Shown here: one piece after another, positions 35,132 to 45,997 of the stretch
Layout of the letters: each line of letters starts with the position of its first letter
How positions within the stretch are numbered: the stretch's first letter is position 1
Source of the DNA: a candidate division KSB1 bacterium
GTDB lineage: Bacteria; Electryoneota; RPQS01
DNA length: 64,000 nt
Direction: 5' to 3'
NCBI GenBank assembly: GCA_016214895.1
Contig: JACRMR010000012.1
Coordinates: 423,142-487,141, forward strand
The notes under the pieces: model-generated
Database searches by the model: none
What the model was told of the DNA's origin: nothing
What the model saw: only the letters and a program-made list of their open reading frames with translations
Made by a program: the position numbers and the translations under genes

Positions 35132-37605
35132 GCTTGCTCGGTGGCAACCTCAATCTTGTGCTTGCACTTCGGGCAGTGGAAGATCCGGCCCGTCTTGAGC
35201 GTCTTGTCTTCCATATAGGTATTGCCGCAATTCGGACAATTCTCTCGCACCGGCTTGTTCCAGGAGACAAAATCACATTCGGGATACTTCGAACATCCCC
35301 AGAACGACTTCCCCCGCTTCGATCGCCGCATACTGACCTGCCCCCCGCAACCGTCGCGTGGACACGGCACCGACTCCTTGTCTTCAAGCGGCAGGATCGT
35401 CCGACAGTCCGGGTAGCCCGTACAACCGTAAAACCAGCCGAATCGACCGCGCTTGACGGCCATCGGCTTCCCGCACTTCGGACATTCCTTGTCCGGCGCT
35501 TTTGGCGCCTGGTCGCCGTCCAGCGGCTGCGTGTGCTTGCATTCCGGATAGGCCGAGCAACCGAGGAACTGACCCGAGCGACCCCACTTGACCACTAACG
35601 GCGAGCCGCAATCGGGACACTTCTTGTCGGTCTGTTCAGTCGTCGCTTTCTTCAACTCGTCCTTGCGCTTCGTGACTTTGTCGAGATTCTTGCGGAACGG
35701 CCCGTAAAAATCCTTGACCACCTTGCGCCAGGCCACTCCGTCATTCTCGATCTCGTCCAGCTCTTCTTCCATCTGCGCCGTGAAGCTGACATTGAAAACG
35801 TCGGGAAACTGCGCAACCAGCAGCTTGCTCACCGTTTCACCCAACGTCGTCGGATGAAACCGCCGCTCCTTCTGGTCAATGTACTTTCGCTTCACCAACA
35901 CCGAGATGATGCTCGCGTACGTGGAGGGGCGGCCGATCGCCAGCTCGTCAAGCGTCTTCACCAGCGAGCCGGCGTTATAGCGCGGCGGCGGCTGCGTGAA
36001 GTGCTGCTGCGGATCGAGCTTGTCCAGAGCGTAGGTCTTGCCGACTTCGAGCGGCGGCAGTTCGCGCGAGAGATGCTCCGCCAACTGCTCGGCCTCGTCA
36101 CCGTTCTTCTCTTCCACGAACTCGGCCATCGCCGCCAAATGCCCCGGAAATATCACGCGCCGTCCGCTCGCCTGAAATTCGTAGATGCCGGAAACCAGCA
36201 CCGCGGTCGTCACGTCAAACTTCGCGTCCGCCATCTGCGACGCGACAAATCGCTTCCAGATCAATTCATACAGCTTGAATTGATCGGCATCCAGATAGCG
36301 CTTGACTTTCGCCGGGTCGCGCATCACATCCGTCGGCCGAATCGCCTCATGCGCGTCCTGCGCGGACTTCTTGGTTACATATTGACGCGGCTTGGCCGGA
36401 ACATAGTCCGCGCCGAACCCGCTGCCGATGAACTCGCGAACCGCCGCAATCGCCTCGGGCGCGCACCGCGTCGAGTCCGTTCGCATGTACGTGATGAGAC
36501 CGACGCTGCCCTCCTTGCCCACGTCCACGCCTTCGTACAACGATTGCGCCACGCGCATCGTGCGGTCATTGGAATAACCCAGCCGCCGCGCGGCATCCTG
36601 CTGCAACGTGGACGTCGTGTACGGCGCGGACGGCGAGGACTTGCGCGGTTTCGTCGCCAGATCGCTGAGCTTGAACGGATGCTTCGCCGCCGCCGCGACA
36701 ATCTGCTTCGCCGTCTTATCGTCCGCGACTTCCGCCTTCTCGCCTTTGATCCGCGCGAGCCGCGCGACAAACGCCTCGCGCTTCGCAGTCAGGAGATGCG
36801 CGTCGATCGTCCAGTATTCCTGCGCCACAAACGCGCGAATCTCGGCTTCGCGCTCGCAGATCAACCGCAGCGCCACCGACTGCACCCGCCCCGCCGATAG
36901 CCCGCGCGCGATGATCTTCTGCAACAGCGGCGATACCAGGTAGCCCACCAGACGATCCAGCACGCGACGCGCCTGCTGCGCGTCAACCTTGGCCAAGTCG
37001 ATTTCGCCCGGCTTCGCCAGCGCGCGTTGCACCGCGTCCTTCGTAATCTCGTTGAACAACACCCGCTGAAACCGCTTGGTCGATCCGCCGATCAAGTGCG
37101 CGACGTGAAATGCAATCGCTTCGCCCTCGCGATCAGGGTCAGTCGCGAGAAAGATGCTCTTCATCGAACTCGCGTTGCGCCGCAGCAGCTCGACGACGTC
37201 CTCCTTGCCGGTGATAATTTCGTATTCCGGCTCGAAATCCGACTCCAGATCCACGCCCAGCCGCTTCTGCGGAAGATCACGCACGTGACCCACCGAGGCC
37301 TGCACCAAGTAGTCCGGACCCAGATAGCCGCGCAGGGTTTTCGCTTTCGCCGGGGACTCCACGATCACGAGTTTGCTCGCGGTCGAGGATACGCTGGGCA
37401 GCAGCTTTTCTCGCGAAGCCGTCGCCCGAGTGCGGCCGCGAGGCGACGCCGCCGCCTTCTTCGCCGCCGCCGTCGGTTTCGCCGGTGTCGGTCGCTTGGT
37501 GGACGATCGCTTCGCCGAGGCAGGAGCGGGCGACTTCGGTTTGACGTCGGCCGGGCGTTTCTTCGGTTTCGAGGTCTTAGACGTGGAGGATCCGGGCTTC
37601 GGCAT
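35128..37605 (-). CDS. topA: DNA topoisomerase I
   Basis: 825 residues. Relaxes negative supercoils. A Lys/Pro/Ser/Ala-rich N-terminal extension of about 75 residues precedes the TOPRIM domain (LVIVESPAKAKTLRGYLG, DPDREGEA). The active tyrosine is in GLITYMRTDSTR. The C-terminus has four Cys4 zinc motifs: CPDCG ... CSAYPEC, CPKCG ... CTGYPDC, CPRDGCGG ... CSKYPEC, and CPNCG ... CPKC. Overlaps xerC by 4 bp; smg lies upstream, as in many bacteria. Confidence 0.96.
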   Translation of the reverse strand: MPKPGSSTSKTSKPKKRPADVKPKSPAPASAKRSSTKRPTPAKPTAAAKKAAASPRGRTRATASREKLLPSVSSTASKLVIVESPAKAKTLRGYLGPDYLVQASVGHVRDLPQKRLGVDLESDFEPEYEIITGKEDVVELLRRNASSMKSIFLATDPDREGEAIAFHVAHLIGGSTKRFQRVLFNEITKDAVQRALAKPGEIDLAKVDAQQARRVLDRLVGYLVSPLLQKIIARGLSAGRVQSVALRLICEREAEIRAFVAQEYWTIDAHLLTAKREAFVARLARIKGEKAEVADDKTAKQIVAAAAKHPFKLSDLATKPRKSSPSAPYTTSTLQQDAARRLGYSNDRTMRVAQSLYEGVDVGKEGSVGLITYMRTDSTRCAPEAIAAVREFIGSGFGADYVPAKPRQYVTKKSAQDAHEAIRPTDVMRDPAKVKRYLDADQFKLYELIWKRFVASQMADAKFDVTTAVLVSGIYEFQASGRRVIFPGHLAAMAEFVEEKNGDEAEQLAEHLSRELPPLEVGKTYALDKLDPQQHFTQPPPRYNAGSLVKTLDELAIGRPSTYASIISVLVKRKYIDQKERRFHPTTLGETVSKLLVAQFPDVFNVSFTAQMEEELDEIENDGVAWRKVVKDFYGPFRKNLDKVTKRKDELKKATTEQTDKKCPDCGSPLVVKWGRSGQFLGCSAYPECKHTQPLDGDQAPKAPDKECPKCGKPMAVKRGRFGWFYGCTGYPDCRTILPLEDKESVPCPRDGCGGQVSMRRSKRGKSFWGCSKYPECDFVSWNKPVRENCPNCGNTYMEDKTLKTGRIFHCPKCKHKIEVATEQA

Positions 37606-37622
37606 GGGGTGCTTTAGAAATG

Positions 37623-37651
37623 AAAAGCTTCAAGCGGGTGCTTAAAGCTTT
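37623..37651 (-). terminator. Possible terminator between smg and topA
   Basis: AAGCTTTAAGC and GCTTGAAGCTT form a stem around ACCC on the - strand, followed by TTTCATTTC. It sits only about 20 bases upstream of the topA start, so it could also be a leader hairpin. Confidence 0.35.
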
Positions 37652-37753
37652 AGAGTTGCGAAAATTGTGACAGGTTCCCGTGAAAGAGTAAACCATTAAT
37701 AATCCAAAAGATCGATGTGAACGGCGATTCGTTAGTCAGCCGCGGAAAGTGCC

Positions 37754-38227
37754 TCAGTGAATGTGCTCAGGCCAAGGGCGAAAGCTCATTACCGAACCCG
37801 ACTCGCCCAACAAAGGCTCCTTCTCCAGCAAATGCGAGGCAACCACCATCTTCATCTCGTCCTCGCCAACGTTCAAGTTCCCCATCAACATGCAACGCTC
37901 GATGATTTCCTCGACGTCAACATATCCGAGAATCCCAAGATGAACAAGCTGAAGGACATATCCCAGCGCCTCGGTGCTCAAATACTGCCGTTCCACCTCG
38001 TGAAGTACACGATGGGCGTGCGGACTGGCCGGACTTCCGTTCTGATAACGATTAGGATCTCGATACAGCCGCTCCGCAAACAGTGAGAAAGCCGTGGCTA
38101 CCTCGCGCTGCGAAAACCCGCGCTGCATCAACTCATCCGATATCCCGTCGATCTCATCTATTCGGATCCGGCGAGACTGTATCTCGCCAATCACATACAT
38201 CAAAATCTCTACAATTCGTTGATCCAT
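37754..38227 (-). CDS. smg: Smg family protein (DUF494)
   Basis: 157 residues. Typical start IVEILMYVIGEIQ, then a helical middle (LMQRGFSQREVATAFSLFAERL) and HRVLHEVERQYLSTEALGYVLQLVHLGILGYVDVEEIIERCM. The molecular function of the family is unknown; it usually lies between dprA and topA, and here it is directly upstream of topA. Confidence 0.85.
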   Translation of the reverse strand: MDQRIVEILMYVIGEIQSRRIRIDEIDGISDELMQRGFSQREVATAFSLFAERLYRDPNRYQNGSPASPHAHRVLHEVERQYLSTEALGYVLQLVHLGILGYVDVEEIIERCMLMGNLNVGEDEMKMVVASHLLEKEPLLGESGSVMSFRPWPEHIH

Positions 38228-38265
38228 AGGCCACCCTTCAGTTAAAGCGCTTCATCCTGCAATAA

Positions 38266-38293
38266 CTTATACAACATGGTGGGTTTGGGGCAA
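38266..38293 (-). promoter_or_regulatory. Candidate promoter for smg
   Basis: On the - strand TTGCCC (38293-38288) and TATAAG (38271-38266) are 16 bases apart, ending 39 bp upstream of the smg ATG. The 212-bp gap between secA and smg shows no other feature. Confidence 0.35.
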
Positions 38294-38439
38294 CTGTCGA
38301 GGACCAAGCGGCCCATACAGCCCCATTGCCAACGGAACCGGAATGAAGTTAGTCAATTTTTTCGGGAAAGGCAAGAGGAATTCCTGCCCCCCCAAAGCCC
38401 GCGCGAGGCCAACGGACCCCACCCGCCATGCCTCGTTCC

Positions 38440-41400
38440 CTACGGCTGGTTGGGCACGGTCGCGCCATGGCATTTCTTGTATTTCTTGCCGCTCCCGCAG
38501 GGACAGAGGTCATTGCGGCCCACCGTCGGTTCGACTCGAACCGGCTGCTGCTTGCCGGCGGCCGGAGCGCGGCTCGGCCCGTCGGGAGCCATGGTTGATG
38601 CGTCGCGATCCGCGCCATGCACCGCCTTCGCATAGGCTAACCCCGCGGAGTCCGCATGCGAATAAGTCAAGACCGGAGTCTGGCTTACCCGGCGCGCGGC
38701 GCCAGCTTGAGTCTGCTGGAGCGGCTGTTCCGACGTCGGGGGCGCCCAACTGAAAATGATCCGCAACGCCTCAGCATTGACCTCGTCCAGCATCGCCTGA
38801 AAGAGGTCAAATCCCTCTTTCTTGTACTCGATCAAGGGGTCCTTCTGACCGAATGCGCGGAGGCTGACCCCCTCCTTCAGGCCATCCATCGCATAGAGGT
38901 GATCGCGCCATTTCACGTCAATCACGCGCAGAATCGCGAACCGCTGCAGGCCCTTGAACATCTCATCGCCCAGGAACTGCGTTCGCAGCTCCCGCGCGCG
39001 TTCTACCTGCTCGAGGATCAGGGGCCGCAATTGATCCTCGCTCAGCGCCCGCCAGCTACTATCGCCGGAAAGGTCGATCAGGAACGTCCGCATCACGCTG
39101 TCGGCCAACGCGTCGGGATTGAGCTCCTTGACGTTCTCCGGATCGCGATGCTTTTCCAGCAGATAATCCACGCAGTCGTCGATCATCTCCCCGACCAGCG
39201 AAGTCGGGTCCTCGCCGCGCAGTGCGACATTGCGCCGCGCGTACACCACCGTACGCTGCTGGTTCATCACGTCGTCGTATTCCAGCAGATGCTTGCGAAT
39301 CGAGAAATTGTACCCTTCCACCCGCTGCTGCGCCCGGCCGATCGCGTTCGTGATCAGCGAATGCGTGATCACCTCGCCTTCCTTCGCGCCCAAACGGTCC
39401 ATCACGCGCGCAATGCGGTCGGAGCCGAACAACCGCATCAAATCATCTTCGAGCGAGAGGTAAAACTGGCTCGTGCCCGGATCGCCCTGACGTCCCGCTC
39501 GACCACGCAACTGGCGGTCAATGCGCCGCGATTCGTGACGCTCGGTGCCCAGAATGAACAAACCGCCTTCCGCCTTGGATTTGTCGCCCCGCTCGCCGGT
39601 CCACTGCACGACGCCCTGACCGAGCTTGATGTCCGTGCCACGGCCCGCCATGTTCGTCGCGATCGTGACCGCACCCGGCTGCCCCGCGCCCGCGATAATC
39701 TCCGCCTCGCGCTGATGCTGCTTGGCGTTCAGCACATTGTGCGGTACATTCTTGCGCTTCAGCATCCGCGAAATCACCTCGCTCACGTCCACCGAGGTGG
39801 TTCCCACCAGCACCGGCTGCCGCCGCTCATGCAACTCCGCGATCGTCTCGACGACGGCATTATACTTCTCACGCTTCGTCCGATAGACCAGATCGTCGTC
39901 GTCCAGCCGCCGGACCTGTTCGTGGGTCGGAATCACCGAGACTTCCAACTTGTAGATCGAATAGAACTCCGCCTCTTCGGTCTCCGCCGTGCCGGTCATG
40001 CCGGCGAGCTTCTTGAACAACCGAAAGAAATTCTGCAACGTGATCGTCGCAATCGTCTGCGTCTCACGCTCGATGTGCACGCCCTCTTTGGCCTCGATCG
40101 CCTGATGCAGACCGTCGCTGTAACGACGACCGGCCAGAATGCGGCCCGTGAACTCGTCCACGATGAGCACTTTCCCATCCTGGACTACGTACTCCACGTC
40201 CTTTTCATAGAGCGCATAGGCGCGCAGCAGCTGCGACACATTCTGCACTCGCTCGCTGCGATGAGCGTACAGCTCCTGCCACTTCGCCTTCTCCGCCGCC
40301 CGCTCCGCCGCGCTGCGGCGCGCGTCCGCGTCGAGTTTCGCGAATTCGTCCGCCAGATCAGGCAAAATAAACAGGTCGGGATCGCCGCCGTGATAGAGCG
40401 TGAGCTGATGCCGCCCGCGGTCCGTCAGGTCAATCTGATGCGACCGCTCGTCGATCGAGAAGTACAGCTCCTCGTCGAGTTCGTGCATCTTCTTGTCGCG
40501 GAGCAAGTCATTCTCCACCCGTTGCCGCAGGCGAATGTTGGACGGCTCCTGAAAGAGCTTCATCAAGCGCTTGTGCTTCGGAAAGCCGCGAAATCCCGCC
40601 AACAGCTTGCGCCCGGCCTCCCACTCGTCAACCTTGTCGCCCTTGGCAAGTTCCGCCTCGACCTCATCGGCCAACCGGGTGATCGTCTGCGATTGCAGCC
40701 GCACCAGCTGATCCACCGACGACTTCATCTCGTCGAACTTCTGCGTGGACTGCGCGACGGGGCCCGATATGATCAACGGCGTGCGCGCCTCGTCGATCAA
40801 GACACTATCCACCTCGTCCACGATCGCATAGAAATGACCGCGCTGCACCACTTCGTCCATCGACAGCGCCATGTTGTCGCGCAAATAGTCGAAGCCAAAC
40901 TCGTTGTTCGTGCCGTAGGTGATATCGCAGGCGTACTGCGCGCGGCGGACCGGCGGCGGCAACTCCGAAACGATCACTCCGACCGTCAGCCCCAGCATGC
41001 GGTAAATCTGCCCCATCCACTCCGCGTCACGCTGCGCGAGATAATCGTTCACCGTCACCAGCCACGCCCCCTGACCCGCCAACGCGTTCAGGTACAGCGG
41101 GAACGTCGCCACCAGTGTCTTCCCCTCCCCCGTGGCCATCTCCGCGATCTTGCCCTGATGCAGCACGACACCGCCCATGAGTTGCACATCGTAGGGCAGC
41201 ATCTCCCACTTCATATACTGACCGCGAACTTCGAACTCACGCCCCAGCAACTTCCGACACGCGTTCTTGACCGCCGCGAAGGCCTCCGGCAACAGGTCGT
41301 CAACCGTCTCGCCATCCTGCAAGCGGGCGCGAAACTCGGACGTCTTCGCGCGCAACTGCTCCTCGGTCAGGGACTGATACTCCTCCTCGTAGGCGTTGAT

Positions 41401-41481
41401 CTCGCCCACCAGCGGATTCAGTTTCTTGGCCGCCCGGTTGTGCTTCGTCCCGAAAACCTTGGCTAACAGTCTGTCAAACAT
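38440..41481 (-). CDS. secA: Preprotein translocase ATPase subunit
   Basis: 1013 residues from ATG 41481 ([20 protein letters not shown]); a 77-codon upstream extension is Arg/Ser-rich and rejected. Drives protein export through SecYEG. Walker [30 protein letters not shown] (DEAD-like), [13 protein letters not shown] and [21 protein letters not shown] are present. An insertion of about 100 residues lies between the nucleotide-binding and preprotein regions (around 245-365), as in many FCB SecA proteins. The C-terminus ends with the SEC-C zinc motif [14 protein letters not shown]. Confidence 0.96.
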   Translation of the reverse strand: MFDRLLAKVFGTKHNRAAKKLNPLVGEINAYEEEYQSLTEEQLRAKTSEFRARLQDGETVDDLLPEAFAAVKNACRKLLGREFEVRGQYMKWEMLPYDVQLMGGVVLHQGKIAEMATGEGKTLVATFPLYLNALAGQGAWLVTVNDYLAQRDAEWMGQIYRMLGLTVGVIVSELPPPVRRAQYACDITYGTNNEFGFDYLRDNMALSMDEVVQRGHFYAIVDEVDSVLIDEARTPLIISGPVAQSTQKFDEMKSSVDQLVRLQSQTITRLADEVEAELAKGDKVDEWEAGRKLLAGFRGFPKHKRLMKLFQEPSNIRLRQRVENDLLRDKKMHELDEELYFSIDERSHQIDLTDRGRHQLTLYHGGDPDLFILPDLADEFAKLDADARRSAAERAAEKAKWQELYAHRSERVQNVSQLLRAYALYEKDVEYVVQDGKVLIVDEFTGRILAGRRYSDGLHQAIEAKEGVHIERETQTIATITLQNFFRLFKKLAGMTGTAETEEAEFYSIYKLEVSVIPTHEQVRRLDDDDLVYRTKREKYNAVVETIAELHERRQPVLVGTTSVDVSEVISRMLKRKNVPHNVLNAKQHQREAEIIAGAGQPGAVTIATNMAGRGTDIKLGQGVVQWTGERGDKSKAEGGLFILGTERHESRRIDRQLRGRAGRQGDPGTSQFYLSLEDDLMRLFGSDRIARVMDRLGAKEGEVITHSLITNAIGRAQQRVEGYNFSIRKHLLEYDDVMNQQRTVVYARRNVALRGEDPTSLVGEMIDDCVDYLLEKHRDPENVKELNPDALADSVMRTFLIDLSGDSSWRALSEDQLRPLILEQVERARELRTQFLGDEMFKGLQRFAILRVIDVKWRDHLYAMDGLKEGVSLRAFGQKDPLIEYKKEGFDLFQAMLDEVNAEALRIIFSWAPPTSEQPLQQTQAGAARRVSQTPVLTYSHADSAGLAYAKAVHGADRDASTMAPDGPSRAPAAGKQQPVRVEPTVGRNDLCPCGSGKKYKKCHGATVPNQP

Positions 41482-41530
41482 ATAGTAATGATGATGCTTG
41501 CCGCGACTCCGAACTCGCGAACCCGCCGAA

Positions 41531-42214
41531 TCACATCCCCAGAAATAACCTAACAGCCAAATATTCCGGGAGGTCCGCCGCCCGGATCTTCCGCGCCGAC
41601 TCCTGAATGTCGTAAACTTCCCGGATCCACTCAAAAGTTCCCGTCTCCGTATCGTAACAGCCGCAACACGCGCGCGCGTCGCGATCGCGCGGCTGACCGA
41701 CCGAGCCGACATTGATGATCAACTTCCCTTGCGCGCGTTCTTCATAGCGCGCGGGCACGTGCGAATGCCCAATGAAGGCCGTGCTGTATTCCGCCAAATA
41801 CGGGAAGTGAACCGCCGCCTCCGCCGGGTCGTGAATATAGTTCCAGGCGGCCGGATCCTTCGGCGTCGCATGCACGAGCAGTATCCCGTCTTCCATATGC
41901 GTGAGCGGAATCTGCTTCAGCCACGCCAGATTCTCCGCGCTCACCATGCGACTCGTCCATTCAATTGCCGTGCGCGCGTAGCTGTTGAAATAGGCTACCG
42001 GCGTATGTCCCGTCAGCGCGGCGTCGTGGTTGCCAAGTACGGTGGCCTGTGCGACCGAACGCACCCGCTCGATACAAGCGTTCGGATCCGCGCCGTAGCC
42101 GACAATATCGCCCAGGCAATACACCCGGTCAACTCGCGCCGCGGCCAGCCGTCGCAAGACCGTGTCAAGCGCCTCCAGATTCCCATGAATATCGGAAATG
42201 ATCCCGATTCTCAC
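41531..42214 (-). CDS. YfcE-like metallophosphoesterase
   Basis: 227 residues. All motifs of the fold are visible: [36 protein letters not shown], and IGHSHVP. Resembles proteins acting on phosphodiesters or diadenosine tetraphosphate; substrate unknown. Overlaps nusB by 4 bp and lies 49 bp before secA. Confidence 0.88.
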   Translation of the reverse strand: MRIGIISDIHGNLEALDTVLRRLAAARVDRVYCLGDIVGYGADPNACIERVRSVAQATVLGNHDAALTGHTPVAYFNSYARTAIEWTSRMVSAENLAWLKQIPLTHMEDGILLVHATPKDPAAWNYIHDPAEAAVHFPYLAEYSTAFIGHSHVPARYEERAQGKLIINVGSVGQPRDRDARACCGCYDTETGTFEWIREVYDIQESARKIRAADLPEYLAVRLFLGM

Positions 42215-42660
42215 GGGCGGCCCGCCGCCGCGGCAGCAGCCGCCTGCTGCTTCGCTTGCTTCTGCAATCCCGTACTCACGGCATCGAGAATGCCGTTCAC
42301 GAACCGGCCGCTCTGGGCGGTCGAATAGCGCTTCGCCAACTCAATGTACTCATTGATCGTCACCTTAAACGGGATGTCGTCGAAATAGAGAAACTCGGCG
42401 ATCCCCATCCGCAGCAACAGATGATCGATCACGGCAATCCGGTTCAAATCCCACTTTTCCAGGGCCGGACCGATCAGCGCGTCAATCTGCTCGTCCTTCT
42501 CGGCGACGCGCATCACCAGCGACTTGCAGAACGACAACGTCCCGTCAACGCGGGCATTGGCCAGGACCTCGTCGCGACACACGTCAATCGGATTGTGAGA
42601 AAGCTCGTGTGCGTAAAGGATGCGAAGCGCCCACTCGCGAGCAGCGCGGCGTGTTCTCAT
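42211..42660 (-). CDS. nusB: Transcription antitermination factor
   Basis: 149 residues, all-helical. REWALRILYAHEL at the N-terminus, LNRIAVIDHLLLRMGIAEFLYF, KVTINEYIELAKRYSTAQSGRFVNGILDAV are family hallmarks. Binds boxA RNA with NusE. The C-terminus is an Ala/Gln run ([16 protein letters not shown]). 8 bp after ilvE. Confidence 0.94.
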   Translation of the reverse strand: MRTRRAAREWALRILYAHELSHNPIDVCRDEVLANARVDGTLSFCKSLVMRVAEKDEQIDALIGPALEKWDLNRIAVIDHLLLRMGIAEFLYFDDIPFKVTINEYIELAKRYSTAQSGRFVNGILDAVSTGLQKQAKQQAAAAAAAGRP

Positions 42661-42668
42661 GCGGTCGT

Positions 42669-43598
42669 TTAGATATAGGTGAGCACGCCGATCGGATCGG
42701 GACGCTGCCCGTCGATCAACTCGAAATAGGCCTTCTGCAACTGCTTCGTGAACGGACCGGCCTTGCCTTCGCCGATCACCTGCCGGTCCACCGATCGAAT
42801 CGGCGTAATCTCCGCCGCGGTTCCGGTGAAAAACACTTCGTCGGCGATATAGAGCAATTCGCGCGGAATCGGGCCTTCCACCACCGCCATCCCCTGCTCT
42901 TTCGCCAGGTGCAACACGATGGTGCGCGTGATCCCCGGCAGCACCGAATTGCCCAACGGCGGCGTGACCAGCTTGCCGTCACGAATGACGAACACATTTT
43001 CGCCCGAACCTTCCGAGACATAGCCGGCCGTGTCCAACGCGATCCCCTCAACGTAACCGTTGCTGCGCGCATCCATCACGATCAATTGCGAGTTCGCGTA
43101 GTTCGCGATCGACTTCGCCAACGCCGGCAACGTATTCGGCGCGATCCGCGTCCACGACGAAACACAGACATCCACGCCGTTATCCAGCGCCTCGGCACCC
43201 AAATACTTGCCCCAGCGCAACGGGATCACCGACACGTCGATCGGACAATCGGACGGATGCACGCCCAGCGCGTAGTACCCGCGGTACACCAGCGGCCGCA
43301 GATACGCGTCTTCCATCTTGTTCTCCCGCACCACATCGATGCACGCCTGCTCCAGCTGCGGCGCGGTGTACGGGATGTTCATGCGATAGATCTTCGCGCC
43401 GTCCGTCATCCGCCGGATGTGCTGCGGCAATCCCAGAATCGCCGCCCCCTTGGACGTCTTGTAAGAGCGAATACCCTCAAACAAGGCCGAACCATAGTGC
43501 AGCGCATGGACACAAATATGAACGGTCGCCTCGTGCCACGGCACCAGCCGGCCGTTCATCCAGATCTTCAGAGACTCGTCAAATTTGGAGGGAGCCAC
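42669..43598 (-). CDS. ilvE: Branched-chain amino acid aminotransferase
   Basis: 309 residues. PLP fold IV enzyme, interconverting leucine, isoleucine, valine and their 2-oxo acids. IWMNGRLVPWHEATVHICVHALHYGSALFEGIRSY at the N-terminus, PLP lysine in LAKSIANYANSQL, substrate loop SEGSGENVFVI, and EVFFTGTAAEITPI. Adjacency to acyl-CoA dehydrogenase and the carboxylase genes suggests a role in degradation as well as synthesis. Confidence 0.94.
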   Translation of the reverse strand: MAPSKFDESLKIWMNGRLVPWHEATVHICVHALHYGSALFEGIRSYKTSKGAAILGLPQHIRRMTDGAKIYRMNIPYTAPQLEQACIDVVRENKMEDAYLRPLVYRGYYALGVHPSDCPIDVSVIPLRWGKYLGAEALDNGVDVCVSSWTRIAPNTLPALAKSIANYANSQLIVMDARSNGYVEGIALDTAGYVSEGSGENVFVIRDGKLVTPPLGNSVLPGITRTIVLHLAKEQGMAVVEGPIPRELLYIADEVFFTGTAAEITPIRSVDRQVIGEGKAGPFTKQLQKAYFELIDGQRPDPIGVLTYI

Positions 43599-43631
43599 GG
43601 GAGTGTTCCATTGATGAAAAGGTGAGGAGGA

Positions 43632-44777
43632 CTACGCCGAAAGCAACTCACGCGCAATGATGAAGCGCTGAATTTCGGACGTGCCCTCGTAAATCTCGGT
43701 AACCTTGGCGTCGCGCACCATGCGCTCCACCGGATAGTCCTGAGTGTAACCATTGCCGCCGTGAATCTGCAACGCGTCCTGCGTTACTTTCATGACGACA
43801 TCCGACGCATAGAGCTTGGCCAGCGCCGCCTCTTTCGTGTACTTCTGACCGAGGTCCTTCTTCCGCGCCGCGCTGTACACCAGCAAACGCGCCGCTTCCG
43901 TCAACACCTCCATGTCGGAAAGCTTGAACTGGATCGCCTGAAACGCGGAGATCGGTTGACCGAACTGCACGCGTTGCTTCGAATACTTGACCGCCTCCTC
44001 CAACGCACCCTGCGCCAAACCAACTGCCTGCGCCGCGATGCCCACCCGTCCCGAGTCCAGCGACGCCATGGCGACCTTGAAGCCGTCACCCTCCTTGCCC
44101 AGGATGTATCCCGCCGGAATCCGCACGTCCTCCAGATTCACCATGCAGCAATCCGAAGAGCGAATTCCCATCTTCTTCTCGTTCAACCCAAGCTTGATCC
44201 CCGGCGACTTCTGCGGAACGATAAACGCGCTGATCCCGCGGGCCTTGTCCTTGCCCTTGTCCGTGCGCGCGAACACGATGTACACATCGCAGCTCATGCC
44301 GTTGGTGATGAAAGCCTTGCTCCCGTTCAAGACCCAGGCGTCGCCATCGCGCGCCGCGGTCGTACTCAAGGCCGCCGCATCGCTGCCCGCCTCCGGCTCC
44401 GTCAGGCAATACGCGCCCAATAACTGCCCCTGGGCCAGCGGAACCAGCCATTCCTTGTGCTGCCCGGGAGTGCCGAATTTCTCCAGCCCATAGCAGACCA
44501 GTGAATTGTTCACGGAACACACCACCGCGACCGCCGGGTCCACGCGCGCCAGCTCTTCCACCACGATCGCGTAAGTCACCGCGTCCATGCCGGCGCCGCC
44601 CAACTGCTCCGGCGTGTTCACACCCATAAATCCCAGCTCGCCCAACTTGCGGATGATCTCCGTCGGATATCCGCTCGTTTGATCGCGATGCGCCACCGTC
44701 GGGCGAATCTCCGCCTCGGCAAAATCGCGTATCGCCTTCTTCACTTCCAATTGCTGTTCGCTCAGCAGGTGGTCCAT
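43632..44777 (-). CDS. Short-chain acyl-CoA dehydrogenase
   Basis: 381 residues. FAD-linked; introduces the 2,3-double bond. [18 protein letters not shown] and [20 protein letters not shown] are FAD contacts. The catalytic Glu is in the canonical place, [13 protein letters not shown]. Closest in pattern to butyryl-CoA-type dehydrogenases. 21 bp upstream of ybjQ's end. Pairs functionally with hbd and thiolase. Confidence 0.92.
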   Translation of the reverse strand: MDHLLSEQQLEVKKAIRDFAEAEIRPTVAHRDQTSGYPTEIIRKLGELGFMGVNTPEQLGGAGMDAVTYAIVVEELARVDPAVAVVCSVNNSLVCYGLEKFGTPGQHKEWLVPLAQGQLLGAYCLTEPEAGSDAAALSTTAARDGDAWVLNGSKAFITNGMSCDVYIVFARTDKGKDKARGISAFIVPQKSPGIKLGLNEKKMGIRSSDCCMVNLEDVRIPAGYILGKEGDGFKVAMASLDSGRVGIAAQAVGLAQGALEEAVKYSKQRVQFGQPISAFQAIQFKLSDMEVLTEAARLLVYSAARKKDLGQKYTKEAALAKLYASDVVMKVTQDALQIHGGNGYTQDYPVERMVRDAKVTEIYEGTSEIQRFIIARELLSA

Positions 44778-44798
44778 TATTGCTCCGGATTCAGTCTG

Positions 44799-45119
44799 TC
44801 AGCCCAGTTTTACCGCCGTGCCGGTCGCCGTCACCATCATCATCGATCCGCCCGAGCCCAGGGTCTCGTAATCAATATCCACGCCCAAAATCGCCGTCGC
44901 ACCGAGCGCCTGCGCGGCCTCGCCCATCTCGCTCAGCGCAATCTCCCGCGCCTTGCGAATTTCGCCTTCCCACGCCGCGCTCCGGCCGCCGACGATGTCG
45001 CGAATCCCGGCGAAGATATCCTTGAAGATGTTCGCCCCCAGAATCGCCTCGCCGGTCACGACGCCGAGATACTGCGTGACCTGCTTGCCATCCACCGTGT
45101 TCGTGGTCGTGATAATCAA
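44799..45119 (-). CDS. YbjQ/UPF0145 family protein
   Basis: 106 residues. Start is TTG at 45119 because AAGGGAG lies 8 bases upstream and the family begins with [12 protein letters not shown]; the longer frame overlaps hbd. [33 protein letters not shown] and [16 protein letters not shown] are typical. The fold forms a pentamer with possible metal or ligand binding; function unknown. It lies between hbd and an acyl-CoA dehydrogenase. Confidence 0.85.
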   Translation of the reverse strand: MIITTTNTVDGKQVTQYLGVVTGEAILGANIFKDIFAGIRDIVGGRSAAWEGEIRKAREIALSEMGEAAQALGATAILGVDIDYETLGSGGSMMMVTATGTAVKLG

Positions 45120-45132
45120 CTTGGCGACTCCC

Positions 45133-45987
45133 TTAGCTTGCGTAATTGTAGAAACCGCGACCGGACTTGCGACCCAGATAGCCCGCCGCGACATACTTCT
45201 TCAGCAGCGGACAAGGACGGTATTTCGAATCCCCAAGTCCGTCATGCAGGACCTCGAGAATCGCCAAACAGACGTCCAGTCCGATGAAGTCAGCCAGCGT
45301 CAACGGACCCATCGGGTGGTTCATGCCCAACTTCATCACGCCGTCGATCGACTCCACGTCCGCCACGCCTTCCATCAATGCGTAAACCGCTTCGTTAATC
45401 ATCGGCAGCAACACGCGGTTCGCGACAAAGCCCGGATAATCGTTAACCGTGATGGGGGTCTTGCCCAGCGCCTGCGAAAACTCGACCACCGCCGCATGCG
45501 TCGCGTCATTCGTCGCCAGCCCGCGAATCACCTCGATCAACTGCATCAGCGGCACCGGATTCATGAAGTGCATCCCGATCACCTGCCCCGCGCGCTTGGT
45601 CGAGGCCGCAATCGTCGTGATCGAAATCGTCGACGTGTTGCTGGCCAGGATCGCGTCCGGTTTGCAAATGCCGTCCAATTCGGAAAAGATCTTCTGCTTC
45701 ACACTCAAATTCTCCACCACCGCCTCAACCACGAGGTCCGCGCCCGCCGCGTCTTGCACGCTCAGCGAGCCTGTAATCCGACCGAGCGTCGCCGCCTTGT
45801 CTTCCGCCGACAGCTTGCCTTTCTCCACCATCCGTCCGAGGTTCTTGTCAATCGTCGCCAGCGCCTTCTTAAGCGGCGCGTCCGCGACTTCGATCAACGT
45901 TACCTGACGACCAAACTGAGCACAGACGTGAGCAATCCCATTGCCCATCGTCCCGCCGCCGATTACGGCTACTTTCTGAATGTTCAT
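45133..45987 (-). CDS. hbd: 3-Hydroxybutyryl-CoA dehydrogenase
   Basis: 284 residues. NAD-binding [21 protein letters not shown], catalytic His in [17 protein letters not shown], then [36 protein letters not shown] and [13 protein letters not shown]. Oxidises 3-hydroxyacyl-CoA to 3-oxoacyl-CoA; with the neighbouring thiolase it forms a short-chain beta-oxidation or butanoate route. Confidence 0.95.
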   Translation of the reverse strand: MNIQKVAVIGGGTMGNGIAHVCAQFGRQVTLIEVADAPLKKALATIDKNLGRMVEKGKLSAEDKAATLGRITGSLSVQDAAGADLVVEAVVENLSVKQKIFSELDGICKPDAILASNTSTISITTIAASTKRAGQVIGMHFMNPVPLMQLIEVIRGLATNDATHAAVVEFSQALGKTPITVNDYPGFVANRVLLPMINEAVYALMEGVADVESIDGVMKLGMNHPMGPLTLADFIGLDVCLAILEVLHDGLGDSKYRPCPLLKKYVAAGYLGRKSGRGFYNYAS

Positions 45988-45997
45988 GGTCCGAAGC

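Noticed and set aside
38656-41466. 936-codon open frame on the + strand opposite secA
   Set aside because: Shadow of a GC-rich gene; SecA on the other strand is unmistakable.
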